A DNA stretch of 64,000 nucleotides from assembly GCF_003097655.1 (NCBI RefSeq), contig NZ_QCZH01000018.1, positions 1-64,000 of the forward strand, written 5' to 3'. Position numbers and translations under genes: made by a program. Within the stretch, counting starts at the first letter, position 1. Every line of letters begins with the position of its first letter. The notes under the pieces are model-generated. The model saw nothing but the letters and a program-made list of their open reading frames with translations. It was not told the DNA's origin and searched no databases. Below are positions 43,421 to 52,814 of the stretch, piece by piece. This DNA is from Flavobacterium laiguense. GTDB taxonomy: Bacteria > Bacteroidota > Bacteroidia > Flavobacteriales > Flavobacteriaceae.

Positions 43421-45841
43421 TTATCTCAAGCTTGCTCCAAGTTCAGTCTCAAAATTCTTTATCAGTTTACTCATAATTTTATCAATTTGAGCGTCTTCTA
43501 AAGTTTTGGTATTATCTTGAATTGTAAAACTCAATGCGTATGATTTTTTACCATCCGGTAAATTTTGTCCTTCATATACATCAAATAAATTAATGTCTTT
43601 CAATAAGGACTTCTCTGTTTGTCTTGCAATCGTATAAATATTGTCATACGTTACATTTTGATCTAATAACAAAGCTAAATCTCTACGAACTTCAGGATAT
43701 TTTGGAATTTCAGTATATTTTATTTTGCTGGACATCAATTTTAAAACGGTAGCCCAATTAAAATCAGCGTAAAAAACTTCTTGTTTTATGCCAAAATGTT
43801 TTAAAACTGATTTCTTAACCACTCCAAATTCCACTAAAATTTCATTCCCAACACCTATAGCAATTCCTTCAGAGAAAACATCGGTAGTAACTGCTAAACT
43901 TTTTATTTTTGAAATACCTAAACGGGACAAAACACCTTCTACATATCCTTTAAACAAAAAGAAATCAGAAGGTTTTTGCGCATTTGTCCAATTCTCTTGG
44001 TTTCTATTTCCTGTCTGAAAAAGGGTCAAATGTTTGATTTCTTCGTAACCGGAAAGAAACTTATGATATGATTTTCCGAATTCAAATAATTTTAAATCAG
44101 AATTTTTTCTATTAATATTGTAGGATATCGCTTCTAATCCAGAAAAAAGTAAAGATTGACGCATTGTAGCCAAATCACTACTCAAAGGATTCAGCATCGT
44201 TACATTGTATTCCTCTTTCAATGTTTCTGAAAGTTGAACATACGAAGCTGTAGTCAATGAATTGGCCATCATTTCATGAAAACCTTGTGAATTCAATTGA
44301 GTTGCCACACTATTTTGTACTTTATAATCCTCATTTCTTGGAGAATTAGAAACAGTCGCATTTAATTTTTTAGAAAAAATAATGTTGTTGTAACCGTATA
44401 CTCTTAAAATTTCTTCGATTACATCAATTTCTCTTTGTACATCAACTCTATAAGAAGGAATTACCAGTCCCAAACCAGCATCCGAAACGCTATTTATTTT
44501 AATTTCTAAAGAAGCTAAAATTTGTTTGATGGTGTCTTTTGGTATTTCCTGCCCAATGATTCTAGCAACATTTTTAAAGTTTAAGAATACGGTAAAATCT
44601 TCTATTTTCTTTTGGTAAATATTGATTACATCTGATGTAATTTCACCACCAGCCACTTCTTGGATCAATAAGGCTGCCCTTTTTAAGGCATATTCTGTAA
44701 TGGTTGGGTCAATTCCTCTTTCAAATCTAAAAGAAGAATCCGTGTTTAATTGATGTCTTTTGGCCGATTTTCGAATACTTACAGGATTAAAATAAGCACT
44801 TTCCAAGAAAATAGAATTGGTTGTTTCTGTCACACCCGATTTTTTTCCTCCAAAAACTCCCGCAATACACAAAGGTCCTTTTTCGTCACAAATCATCAGA
44901 TCTTCTTCGTGTAAAGTTCTTTCGACATCATCTAAAGTGGTGAATTTAGTTCCACCAGGAAGTGTTTTTACAATGATTTTTCCATTGATTTTTGAAGCAT
45001 CAAAAGCATGTAATGGTTGTCCTAAATCATGCAACACATAATTGGTAACATCGACAACATTATTTTTCGGATTGATTCCAATAGCTTTTAGCCTGTTTTT
45101 CAACCATTCAGGTGATTCTTTAACGGTTATGCCAGAAATAGTAACGCCACAATATCTAGGTGCCAATTGAATTTCTTTGACATCAACATCAATTTTTAAA
45201 GTTCTTTTGTCAACCCTGAAGTTACTTACAGATGGCGTAATCAATTCTACATTGATTCCTCGTTGCAAAAATCCAGCTCTCAAATCACGTGCCGTTCCCA
45301 AATGACTCATTGCATCGGCACGGTTGGGTGTCAATCCAATTTCAAAAACTTCGTCATTTTCGATTTTGAAAACGGTAGATGCCAATGTGCCAGCTGGAAT
45401 TAATTCATCAAGAACCATAATTCCGTCATGACTTTCCCCAAGACCTAATTCATCTTCGGCACAAATCATTCCAAAACTTTCTCTCCCTCTAATTTTTCCT
45501 TTTTTGATGGTAAACGGATTTCCTTCTTTGTCATACAAAACGGTTCCAATAGTGGCTACGGCAACTTTCTGTCCTGCTTCTACATTCGAAGCGCCACAAA
45601 CGATAAATACAGGTACGCCATCTCCTAAATCAACAGTTGTGATTTTTAATCGATCGGCATCTGGATGTGGGGTGCAAGTAAGTACTTCACCTACAACAAT
45701 ACCTTCTAGTCCTCCTTTTACCGATTGGTATTTTTCGACTATCTCTACTTCAAGACCTAAATCCGTTAATAAAGCCGATGTTTCTTCGGATTTCCAATCT
45801 ATTTTAATGAACTGTTTTAACCAGTTGTACGATATCTTCAT
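43421..45841 (-). CDS. pheT: Phenylalanyl-tRNA synthetase beta subunit
   Basis: Beta subunit of the alpha2-beta2 PheRS. The 806 residues start MKISYNWLKQFI, followed by the EMAP/OB tRNA-binding domain (about 42-155, VGEVLTCTPHPDADRLKITTVDLG), the editing B3/B4 domain with GLTPNRADAMSHLG, the B5 domain, the catalytic-like core with FELGKSYH-type sequence (KLFEFGKSYHKF) and the C-terminal FDX-ACB domain (YPEVRRDLALLLDQNVTYDNI). Length is normal. pheS is not next to it. It has its own promoter. Confidence 0.97.
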   Translation of the reverse strand: MKISYNWLKQFIKIDWKSEETSALLTDLGLEVEIVEKYQSVKGGLEGIVVGEVLTCTPHPDADRLKITTVDLGDGVPVFIVCGASNVEAGQKVAVATIGTVLYDKEGNPFTIKKGKIRGRESFGMICAEDELGLGESHDGIMVLDELIPAGTLASTVFKIENDEVFEIGLTPNRADAMSHLGTARDLRAGFLQRGINVELITPSVSNFRVDKRTLKIDVDVKEIQLAPRYCGVTISGITVKESPEWLKNRLKAIGINPKNNVVDVTNYVLHDLGQPLHAFDASKINGKIIVKTLPGGTKFTTLDDVERTLHEEDLMICDEKGPLCIAGVFGGKKSGVTETTNSIFLESAYFNPVSIRKSAKRHQLNTDSSFRFERGIDPTITEYALKRAALLIQEVAGGEITSDVINIYQKKIEDFTVFLNFKNVARIIGQEIPKDTIKQILASLEIKINSVSDAGLGLVIPSYRVDVQREIDVIEEILRVYGYNNIIFSKKLNATVSNSPRNEDYKVQNSVATQLNSQGFHEMMANSLTTASYVQLSETLKEEYNVTMLNPLSSDLATMRQSLLFSGLEAISYNINRKNSDLKLFEFGKSYHKFLSGYEEIKHLTLFQTGNRNQENWTNAQKPSDFFLFKGYVEGVLSRLGISKIKSLAVTTDVFSEGIAIGVGNEILVEFGVVKKSVLKHFGIKQEVFYADFNWATVLKLMSSKIKYTEIPKYPEVRRDLALLLDQNVTYDNIYTIARQTEKSLLKDINLFDVYEGQNLPDGKKSYALSFTIQDNTKTLEDAQIDKIMSKLIKNFETELGASLR

Positions 45842-45862
45842 TTTATGTTTTTTTCAAGATTG

Positions 45863-45893
45863 CAAATATAATCAATGTTTCTTGAGGTTCAAA
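45863..45893 (-). promoter_or_regulatory. Bacteroidetes-type promoter of pheT
   Basis: Read on the minus strand, TTTG (45890-45893) and TATATTTG (45863-45870) are separated by 19 bases, an excellent consensus match, 21 bases upstream of the pheT ATG. Confidence 0.75.
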
Positions 45894-45945
45894 GTTAGTT
45901 AGTACCAAAATTGTAACTAAGCTTAACAATTTTCTAATACTGTCT

Positions 45946-46809
45946 TTATAGAATTTCTTCAATATGCTTTTTAATATTTTCAGCAATTTTACTGGTAGGC
46001 AAATCGTTGTCATCATATCCAAAAGGCTCTTCAATTTCTTCGGAAATTAATTCGATACTTGCCAATACATAAAATATAAAAGTCACAACAGGAATTACAT
46101 AATATCCCAAAGTAAATGCATAAGCATAAGGTAGTGTTAAGACGAAAATAAATATAAATTTTTTGATAAAAGTACTGTAGGAATAGGGGATTGGAGTGTT
46201 TTTGATACGCTCGCAAGCTCCGCAAATATCTGTAAAGGATTGAATTTCATTATTCAAAATAATCAATTGATCTCCAGAAATTTTACGGGTAATGTACAAA
46301 TCATTAATCTTTTGGAACAGCATTTTGGCAATTTGATTGGGCCTGTGTTTGTGATGATCTAGGGCTAAGTCAACATGCTCAAACAATTGCATACTGGTTT
46401 CTTCATCTTTCAAATGTTTGTTTAACATCGACGCATAACTTGGAATGAGCTTTCTGAAATAAGCCAAATCCTTCTCGTCCTTTAAAATAACTGAAAGTTT
46501 GATAGCTAAATTTCGGCTATTATTTACCAAAGCTCCCCATAATTTACGTCCTTCCCACCAACGGTCATAGGCCGAATTGATTCGATAAGCCAATAATAAG
46601 GAGATGACAAATCCTAATGTAGTATGGATTACAGAGAGGTTTTTGACGTGACTGGTTTCCTCTAATTTGAAATAGTCTATCTCAAAATAAGCAACAGTTC
46701 CTGAATACCCCACAATTAAAAGCAATATTGGAAATAAGTTTCTAAAAGAATCCGATTTGTGAAAACGAAAGATGTAAGCGAACCAAATTTTAGGGTTGTA
46801 CGAAATCAT
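45946..46809 (-). CDS. Bestrophin-like anion channel
   Basis: A 287-residue membrane protein of the bestrophin / UPF0187 family, which form pentameric chloride-type channels. Visible are SDSFRNLFPILLLIVGYSG, TTLGFVISLLLAYRINSAYDRWWEGRKLWGALVNNSRNLA near 65-104, IPYSYSTFIKKFIFIFVLTLPYAYAF near 195-220 and the C-terminal EEIEEPFGYDDNDLPTSKIAENI. Length fits. It starts 25 bases downstream of the outer-membrane factor of the RND operon, so it may be cotranscribed with an efflux pump, which is unusual as a functional pairing. Confidence 0.9.
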   Translation of the reverse strand: MISYNPKIWFAYIFRFHKSDSFRNLFPILLLIVGYSGTVAYFEIDYFKLEETSHVKNLSVIHTTLGFVISLLLAYRINSAYDRWWEGRKLWGALVNNSRNLAIKLSVILKDEKDLAYFRKLIPSYASMLNKHLKDEETSMQLFEHVDLALDHHKHRPNQIAKMLFQKINDLYITRKISGDQLIILNNEIQSFTDICGACERIKNTPIPYSYSTFIKKFIFIFVLTLPYAYAFTLGYYVIPVVTFIFYVLASIELISEEIEEPFGYDDNDLPTSKIAENIKKHIEEIL

Positions 46810-46834
46810 GCTGTTTTTTTTGTGCCAAAAATAA

Positions 46835-48148
46835 TTAAAAATTAAGAGTACCCGCCAATTCTCGTAATGTTATTTCGGACAATTTAGCCTGAAATTGTGC
46901 ACTGCTTAAACGAATTCTGGAATTGATATAATTTAATTGAGCAGCTCTGAACTCTACAGAAGTAATAGTTCCGATTTTGAATTTTTCGGCGGTTATTTCA
47001 AGGTTTTGTTTTGAAATGGCTGTATTGTTTTCTTCCAAATCTATCAAATCCAAATTGGTCAAATAAATCTGAAAGGCAACAGTTAAATTGCTACGCAAAC
47101 TAATGGTTTGTTGTTCAATAGCCAAACTTGAATTGTCTATTTGCATTTTGGCTATTTTTTCATTTCTGTTTTGCGCATCACCATCAAATAAATTTAAGGA
47201 AGCCGTAAAACCATAATTTAACCCATTAGCAGACGATTGCGTATTAAACCCAAGACTCGATTTTGTATCATTAAAATTGTAACCTGTATTTAATTTAACC
47301 GTTGGATAGCGCTCTCCTTTGATTTGTTTCAATTGCAATTCCGATACTTTTTTATTGATTATTTGAATTTCTAATTCTGGATTTTGCTTCTCTGCCAATG
47401 ACATTAGTTCAGCCAATTGTAATTTTCGATCCACTTTAATGGTATCAGAAACTTTAAAATCTGTATTTAAATCTCTAGCTAATAATTGATTCAAAAGCGT
47501 TTTGGCATTAGCATAAGTTTGTTTTTCTTTTAATAGATTCCCCAAATCCGTATTCAAATCTACCTGAGCGTTCAACACATCCAGTTTTGATCCTTTTCCG
47601 ATAGTGTATCTGTTTTTGGTAAATTCTAACCTTTTTTTAGAAATAACAATCGTAGAATCCAAATCGGATAATTTTTGTTGTTCCTGTATCAAATCATAAT
47701 AAACCGAATTGACACTACTCACTTTATTGATGATGGTCATTTTTAATTCGGCATCACCCATTTTTTGCAATTCTTTTAATTGATCGTATTTGGCAAACAT
47801 TTTCAAACCATCAAAAATGGTCCAATCTAAACCAACTCCATAACTCAAACTATTATTTTCGGCGTTTTTTAACTCAATCTTTGTACCGTCAGAGCGAGTT
47901 TGTGAGGTATTTTGAATGCTATTGTTGTCTGTGACTACTGCACTAATGGAAGGCAACATTCCTGCATTCCCGATTGCTACATTGGTTTGATCGATTTTTA
48001 AATTATTACCCGCAATTTTTATTTCATAATTGTTGTCTAAGGCAATTTTAATCGCATTTTCGAGTGTTAATATTTCTTGTGCATTTCCTATTGCAAAGCA
48101 AAAGAAAAACAGTAGGAGACTTTTAAAAAACAGTTTGGTGTTCATCAT
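46835..48148 (-). CDS. TolC family outer-membrane efflux protein
   Basis: Outer-membrane channel of a tripartite efflux pump. The 437 residues have a signal peptide (about 1-23, ending GNAQ), then two long alpha-helical barrel halves typical of the family (LENAIKIALDNNYEIKIAGNNLKI near the start, RYTIGKGSKLDVLNAQVDL, EKFKIGTITSVEFRAAQLNYINSRIRL near the end). It follows the RND pump gene by 153 bases on the same strand with a repeat between them. Substrate is unknown. Confidence 0.93.
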   Translation of the reverse strand: MMNTKLFFKSLLLFFFCFAIGNAQEILTLENAIKIALDNNYEIKIAGNNLKIDQTNVAIGNAGMLPSISAVVTDNNSIQNTSQTRSDGTKIELKNAENNSLSYGVGLDWTIFDGLKMFAKYDQLKELQKMGDAELKMTIINKVSSVNSVYYDLIQEQQKLSDLDSTIVISKKRLEFTKNRYTIGKGSKLDVLNAQVDLNTDLGNLLKEKQTYANAKTLLNQLLARDLNTDFKVSDTIKVDRKLQLAELMSLAEKQNPELEIQIINKKVSELQLKQIKGERYPTVKLNTGYNFNDTKSSLGFNTQSSANGLNYGFTASLNLFDGDAQNRNEKIAKMQIDNSSLAIEQQTISLRSNLTVAFQIYLTNLDLIDLEENNTAISKQNLEITAEKFKIGTITSVEFRAAQLNYINSRIRLSSAQFQAKLSEITLRELAGTLNF

Positions 48149-48207
48149 TATCGGTTGTTTTCTTTTTTAAGAATTTCTTTTCAATTAAATCTAATTAAGC
48201 TTTTTTT

Positions 48208-48286
48208 AACCGCAAAGAACGCAAAGGAATCGCAATGAACGCAAAGCTTAGCGAACTTTGCGGTATTCTTTGTGCCCTTTGCGGTT
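48208..48286. repeat. CGCAAAG inverted repeat
   Basis: AACCGCAAAG (48208-48217) is matched by CTTTGCGGTT (48277-48286); inner copies of CGCAAAG and CTTTGCGG repeat on each side. It is inside the efflux operon, between the RND and TolC genes. Confidence 0.7.
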
Positions 48287-48301
48287 AATTTTGCATCAAA
48301 A

Positions 48302-51300
48302 CTATTTTTTCACTTCTTTTTCATATTCATCAATGTGATCAAATTCAGGATAATGTTTACGAGTCTTAGACCACATTAAATACAAAGCCGGAATTACAAA
48401 TAAAGTAAGTACCAAAGAGAAAATAGTTCCTCCAACGATAACAACTCCCATACCAATTCTACTTGTAGCGGCAGCACCAAGTGACAAAGCAATTGGCAAC
48501 GCTCCCAAGGAAATTGCCAAACTGGTCATCAAAATAGGACGCAACCTTGATTCTGAAGCTTCCAAAATGGCTTCTAATTTTGGTTTGCCCTGTTCTCGCA
48601 ATTGATTGGCAAATTCGACAATCAGGATTCCATTCTTGGTTACCAATCCAATCAACATAATGGTTCCGATCTGGCTAAAGATATTCCACGTTTGATTGAA
48701 TAGCCAAAGTGAAAATAAAGCTCCAGCTACCGCCATTGGAACTGTCAAAATAATTATAAAAGGGTCTATAAAACTTTCAAATTGGGCGGCTAATATTAGA
48801 AAAATTAATAATAACGCTAGTCCGAAAGCGAAAGAAGTATTTGAACTACTTTCGACAAAATCTCTGGATTCTCCTCCCAAATCAGTGGTAAATGAATCAT
48901 CCAAAACTTTTACTTTGATCTCATTCATAGCATCAATTCCATCGCTTAGACTTTTGCCTGGAGCGAGACCTGCAGAAACCGTGGCTGACATATATCTATT
49001 ATTATGATACAATTGCGGAGGATTACTTTGCTCTTCAATCTTGACCACATTGTCCATTTGAATCAGTTGTCCTTTGTTGTTTTTGACATACATTGACGTT
49101 AAATCCAAAGGCTTAGACCGATCTTCTCTTTCAAATTGACCAATTACCTGGTATTGTTTTCCGTTTCTAATAAAGTAGCCAAAACGTTGACCACTCAAGG
49201 AAAGCTGTAAAGTCTGGGCAACATCTTTTACAGAAATCCCTAAACTTTCCGCTTTCGCTCTATCGATCGAAACGTTGATTTCGGGTTTATTAAATTTTAA
49301 ATTCACATCCGTAACAGAGAAAACATCACTTTTAGCTGCCTCCTCCATAAACAATGGAATTTTTTCTCTTAATTTTTCAAAATTTGGAGCCTGGATGATA
49401 TATTGAACGGGTAATCCACCACGTCTGTTTACGGCGATAGTAGGCTGTTCAATTACCGATGTTTTGGCCTCAGAATACTGGCTAGTCCATTTGGTCAATT
49501 TGTCTGCAATTTCCTTTTGAGATGTTTTTCTTTGATCTGGTTGTACTAATGAAACACGTATAAAACCACTATTTACAGAAGAAGATCCAAAACCAGGGGA
49601 CGTAATCACCAAACTCACTTTTTTTTCTGGAATAGAATCATCGACTAGCTTTGAAATTTCCTGCATAAAACGATCCGTATAGTCATACGAAGCTCCTTCG
49701 GGCGTAGTCATACGCATCACGAAACCACTTCGGTCATCATAAGGAGCTGTTTCTTTTTTTAAAAGATTAAAAAACAAATAAATCAATCCAAAACAAATGA
49801 TAAGGATTGGGAAACTCAACCATTTTCTTTTCATAAAACGGGCAAGTGCATCAGCATAACCGCTGTTTAGTTTTTCAAAATAAGGTTCGGTTCGAATATA
49901 AAATTTTGATTTTTTTTGTTCACCGCTTTTCATCAAATAGGCATTCAACATCGGGGTTAATGTCAAAGAAACAAAAGCCGAAATCAATACCGCCGCACCT
50001 ATGACGACACCAAACTCTCGAAACAATCGTCCCACAAAACCTTCAAGAAAAATAACGGGTAAAAATACCGCCGCCAAAGTGATGGATATGGAAATAACCG
50101 CAAAGAAAATCTCATTAGATCCTTTTATTGCCGCTTCAATAGGTGTCATTCCTTCTTCTACCTTTTTAAAAATATTCTCGGTTACCACAATACCATCATC
50201 CACAACCAATCCGGTTGCAAGAACAATGGCCAGTAGCGTTAGCACATTAATCGAAAACCCGAAAAGCCACATAATAAAGAATGTTGCTATCAAGGAAACG
50301 GGAATGTCTATTAAAGGTCTAAAAGCGATAGCCCAATCCCTAAAAAACAAAAAGATAATTAAAATCACCAATAGTATTGATATTCCTAATGTTTCTGCTA
50401 CTTCAACCACTGATTTTTTTACAAAAACAGTATTGTCAATGGCAATATTTAATTTAATATCACTTGGTAAATCCTTTTTTAAGCGTTCAAATTGTTTGTA
50501 AAATTCACTTGCAATATCCAAATAATTGGCTCCCGGAAGTGGTACAATCGCAACACCGACTAGGGGAGTGCCTGATTGTGTCATTTTGGTTTCTACATTT
50601 TCAGGGCCCAATATAGCAGTGCCAACATCGCTGAAACGAACTATTTTTTCACCTTCAGAACGAATGATAATGTTGTTAAACTCCTCTGGTTTAGAAAGAT
50701 TTCCAACTGTTTTTACCGTTAATTCTGTATTCTCACCCGTAATTTTTCCAGAAGGCAATTCTACATTTTGTTTATTCAAAGCCTCCCGAACTTCGGCAAC
50801 CGTAAAGCCGTAAGCCGCTAGCTTTTCGGGATTAATCCACAATCGCATAGCATATCTCTTTTGTCCCCAAATTTGAATTCCGCTAACTCCCGGTATGGTT
50901 TCAAGTCGTTGCCCTATCACATTTTCGGCATAATCACTTAGTTCCAATGCACTTCGAGTATCACTTTGTACTGTCATCGAAATAATCGCATCGCTATTGG
51001 CATCAGCCTTTGAAACAACTGGAGGGGCATCAATATCTTGGGGTAAATTTCGAATTGCTTGTGATACTTTGTCACGAACATCATTCGCCGCTTCTTCTAG
51101 ATTTTTATCCAAATTAAATTCGACGGTAATCGTGCTGCTTCCTTGAGCACTTGAAGACGTAACGTTTCGAATTCCGTCTATGGAATTGATCGCTTTTTCT
51201 AGAGGCTCTGTAATTTGGGATTCAATAATATCCGAATTGGCTCCTGTATAATTGGTTCTAATTGAAACCTGTGCAGGATCTATCGATGGGAATTCTCTAA

Positions 51301-51400
51301 CTCCCAGATAAGTGTAACCAATAATCCCGAATAAAATAATCGTTAAGTTCATAACGATGGTCAGTACAGGTCTTTTTATGCTTAAAGTGGATAAACTCAT
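48302..51400 (-). CDS. RND efflux pump, AcrB/MexB type
   Basis: Inner-membrane proton-driven pump. The 1032 residues have the RND plan: 12 membrane segments and two large periplasmic loops. Visible are the N-terminal RPVLTIVMNLTIILFGIIGYTYLGVREFPSIDPAQVSI, the motif GLVVDDGIVVTENIFKKVEEG around membrane segment 4 with the two proton-relay Asp residues, and the C-terminal GIVTKNGILIVEFANQLREQG-type block (read as GLVTKNGILIVEFANQLREQ). The length and motifs point to the hydrophobe/amphiphile group rather than metal pumps. It lies between its adaptor and TolC genes. Confidence 0.95.
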   Translation of the reverse strand: MSLSTLSIKRPVLTIVMNLTIILFGIIGYTYLGVREFPSIDPAQVSIRTNYTGANSDIIESQITEPLEKAINSIDGIRNVTSSSAQGSSTITVEFNLDKNLEEAANDVRDKVSQAIRNLPQDIDAPPVVSKADANSDAIISMTVQSDTRSALELSDYAENVIGQRLETIPGVSGIQIWGQKRYAMRLWINPEKLAAYGFTVAEVREALNKQNVELPSGKITGENTELTVKTVGNLSKPEEFNNIIIRSEGEKIVRFSDVGTAILGPENVETKMTQSGTPLVGVAIVPLPGANYLDIASEFYKQFERLKKDLPSDIKLNIAIDNTVFVKKSVVEVAETLGISILLVILIIFLFFRDWAIAFRPLIDIPVSLIATFFIMWLFGFSINVLTLLAIVLATGLVVDDGIVVTENIFKKVEEGMTPIEAAIKGSNEIFFAVISISITLAAVFLPVIFLEGFVGRLFREFGVVIGAAVLISAFVSLTLTPMLNAYLMKSGEQKKSKFYIRTEPYFEKLNSGYADALARFMKRKWLSFPILIICFGLIYLFFNLLKKETAPYDDRSGFVMRMTTPEGASYDYTDRFMQEISKLVDDSIPEKKVSLVITSPGFGSSSVNSGFIRVSLVQPDQRKTSQKEIADKLTKWTSQYSEAKTSVIEQPTIAVNRRGGLPVQYIIQAPNFEKLREKIPLFMEEAAKSDVFSVTDVNLKFNKPEINVSIDRAKAESLGISVKDVAQTLQLSLSGQRFGYFIRNGKQYQVIGQFEREDRSKPLDLTSMYVKNNKGQLIQMDNVVKIEEQSNPPQLYHNNRYMSATVSAGLAPGKSLSDGIDAMNEIKVKVLDDSFTTDLGGESRDFVESSSNTSFAFGLALLLIFLILAAQFESFIDPFIIILTVPMAVAGALFSLWLFNQTWNIFSQIGTIMLIGLVTKNGILIVEFANQLREQGKPKLEAILEASESRLRPILMTSLAISLGALPIALSLGAAATSRIGMGVVIVGGTIFSLVLTLFVIPALYLMWSKTRKHYPEFDHIDEYEKEVKK

Positions 51401-51465
51401 TTAAAAAATTTTAGATTTTAGAGTGCTGGTTTTAGATTGAATACTTGAACCTAAAAATTGATAAT

Positions 51466-52524
51466 TTATTTAATTATTACTTTAACCGGCGCTTCGTTTT
51501 TTAAGGACATAACCCCGCTTGTCAACAAAGTATCTCCCACTTTCAAGCCCGAAAGAACCAAGATAGTGGCATCCGTTCTAGTAGCAGTTTCTACCATAAC
51601 TTCTTTGGCCATTCCATTTTTAGAAATATATACTTTCTTACCATTTTGAACGGGGATAATCGCTTCTGTAGGCACTGCAATAGCATCATTTATAGTACTT
51701 AGGGGCAATGTGACTTTCGCAAAAGTTCCAGGCAATAATTTTCCATAGCTGTTTTCAGTAATAGCTCTTACTTGCAGTGTTCGAGTGGCAACGGCAACTT
51801 CGGGTTCTATAGCATATACTTTGGCAGTAAACTTTTCTGTAGATCCTTCAACCGTAAAACTTAAAACGGTATTGGTCTTTACTTGAGAAGCATATTTTTC
51901 CGGAATTGAAAAAGTAATTTTCAATTTGCTGCTGTTCACTAATTTAGCTACCAAAACAGTTGGTGTAATATAAGTCCCCGGAGAAATAGAACGAAGTCCA
52001 ATTTTTCCTGAAAAAGGAGCACGAACAGACGTTTTTGCAATTTGAGCTTTGATTAGTTGGCTTTGGGCTTGAGTTGATTTATGATCGGCTCTAGCAATAT
52101 CGTATTCTTCTTGACTAATGGCTTCTTTTTGTAGTAGCAGTTTAGCTCTTCTTTCATTTTCGGCAGCCAAACCTTCTTTTGTGTTGGCTTGGGCCAATTG
52201 TGCTCTTAATTCAATATCATTTACTTTAAATAACAGTTGGCCTTTGCTCACATTACTACCTTCCTGAAAATAAATTCCCTCAACAATCCCTGAAACTTCC
52301 GAACGAAGTTCAATTTGTTCATTGGCCTCAATAGACCCCGAAAGAGACAAGGTATTATCAAAAGTCTTAGGGTGAACCACAATTCCAGTTACAGTCATTG
52401 GTTTGTCTTTTCCTTCTGTGTCTTTTAAACCACTATTTTTGGCATTATTAGAAGTAATTCTATAGGCGATAAATCCACCAAACCCTATAACTAATAAGGC
52501 ATAAACAATATTTTTTATTTTCAT
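51466..52524 (-). CDS. RND periplasmic adaptor (membrane fusion protein)
   Basis: Adaptor between the RND pump and TolC. The 352 residues have an N-terminal membrane anchor (about 4-22), a lipoyl-like domain interrupted by a short helical hairpin (about 60-165, IELRSEVSGIVEGIYFQEGSNVSKGQLLF, then KTSVRAPFSGKIGLRSISPGTYI), a beta-barrel (TVLSFTVEGSTEKFTAKVYAIEPEVAVATRTLQVRA) and a membrane-proximal end. It is the first gene of the efflux operon, 65 bases upstream of the pump. Confidence 0.94.
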   Translation of the reverse strand: MKIKNIVYALLVIGFGGFIAYRITSNNAKNSGLKDTEGKDKPMTVTGIVVHPKTFDNTLSLSGSIEANEQIELRSEVSGIVEGIYFQEGSNVSKGQLLFKVNDIELRAQLAQANTKEGLAAENERRAKLLLQKEAISQEEYDIARADHKSTQAQSQLIKAQIAKTSVRAPFSGKIGLRSISPGTYITPTVLVAKLVNSSKLKITFSIPEKYASQVKTNTVLSFTVEGSTEKFTAKVYAIEPEVAVATRTLQVRAITENSYGKLLPGTFAKVTLPLSTINDAIAVPTEAIIPVQNGKKVYISKNGMAKEVMVETATRTDATILVLSGLKVGDTLLTSGVMSLKNEAPVKVIIK

Positions 52525-52720
52525 ATTTAAGAGTGTATAAGAAATTTGACAAATCCTTCTAATAAGGAAAACACAAATTTAGGTTTTAGAATTGTGAAAA
52601 GTAGAACTGTTAATTTTTATTTAACGTTTGTACATACAAATATTAATATTTAGCCAAAAAAGTCCTTTTGGACTGAAAGGGTAAGACAATAAAAAAGTAG
52701 AAAGGTTTAATGGGTAAGGA

Positions 52721-52806
52721 AAGATTCTAAGTTTCTAAGTGGCTAAGAAACTGAGAAACGTTGCCTTAAATCTTAGACTCTTAGAAACTTAATGTCTTAG
52801 CAACTT
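52721..52806. repeat. CTTAG-family inverted repeat, second member
   Basis: AAGATTCTAAGTTTCTAAG (about 52720-52738) faces CTTAGACTCTTAGAAACTT (about 52772-52790), followed by AATGTCTTAGCAACTTC. The words CTTAGCAACTT and AATGTCTTAG are shared with 13833-13857. It lies between the adaptor gene and recG. Confidence 0.65.
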
Positions 52807-52814
52807 CAAAAAAA

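Noticed and set aside
50001-50501. Open frame of 166 codons on the plus strand inside the RND gene
   Set aside because: It lies wholly within a strongly conserved pump gene on the other strand and has no recognisable domain.
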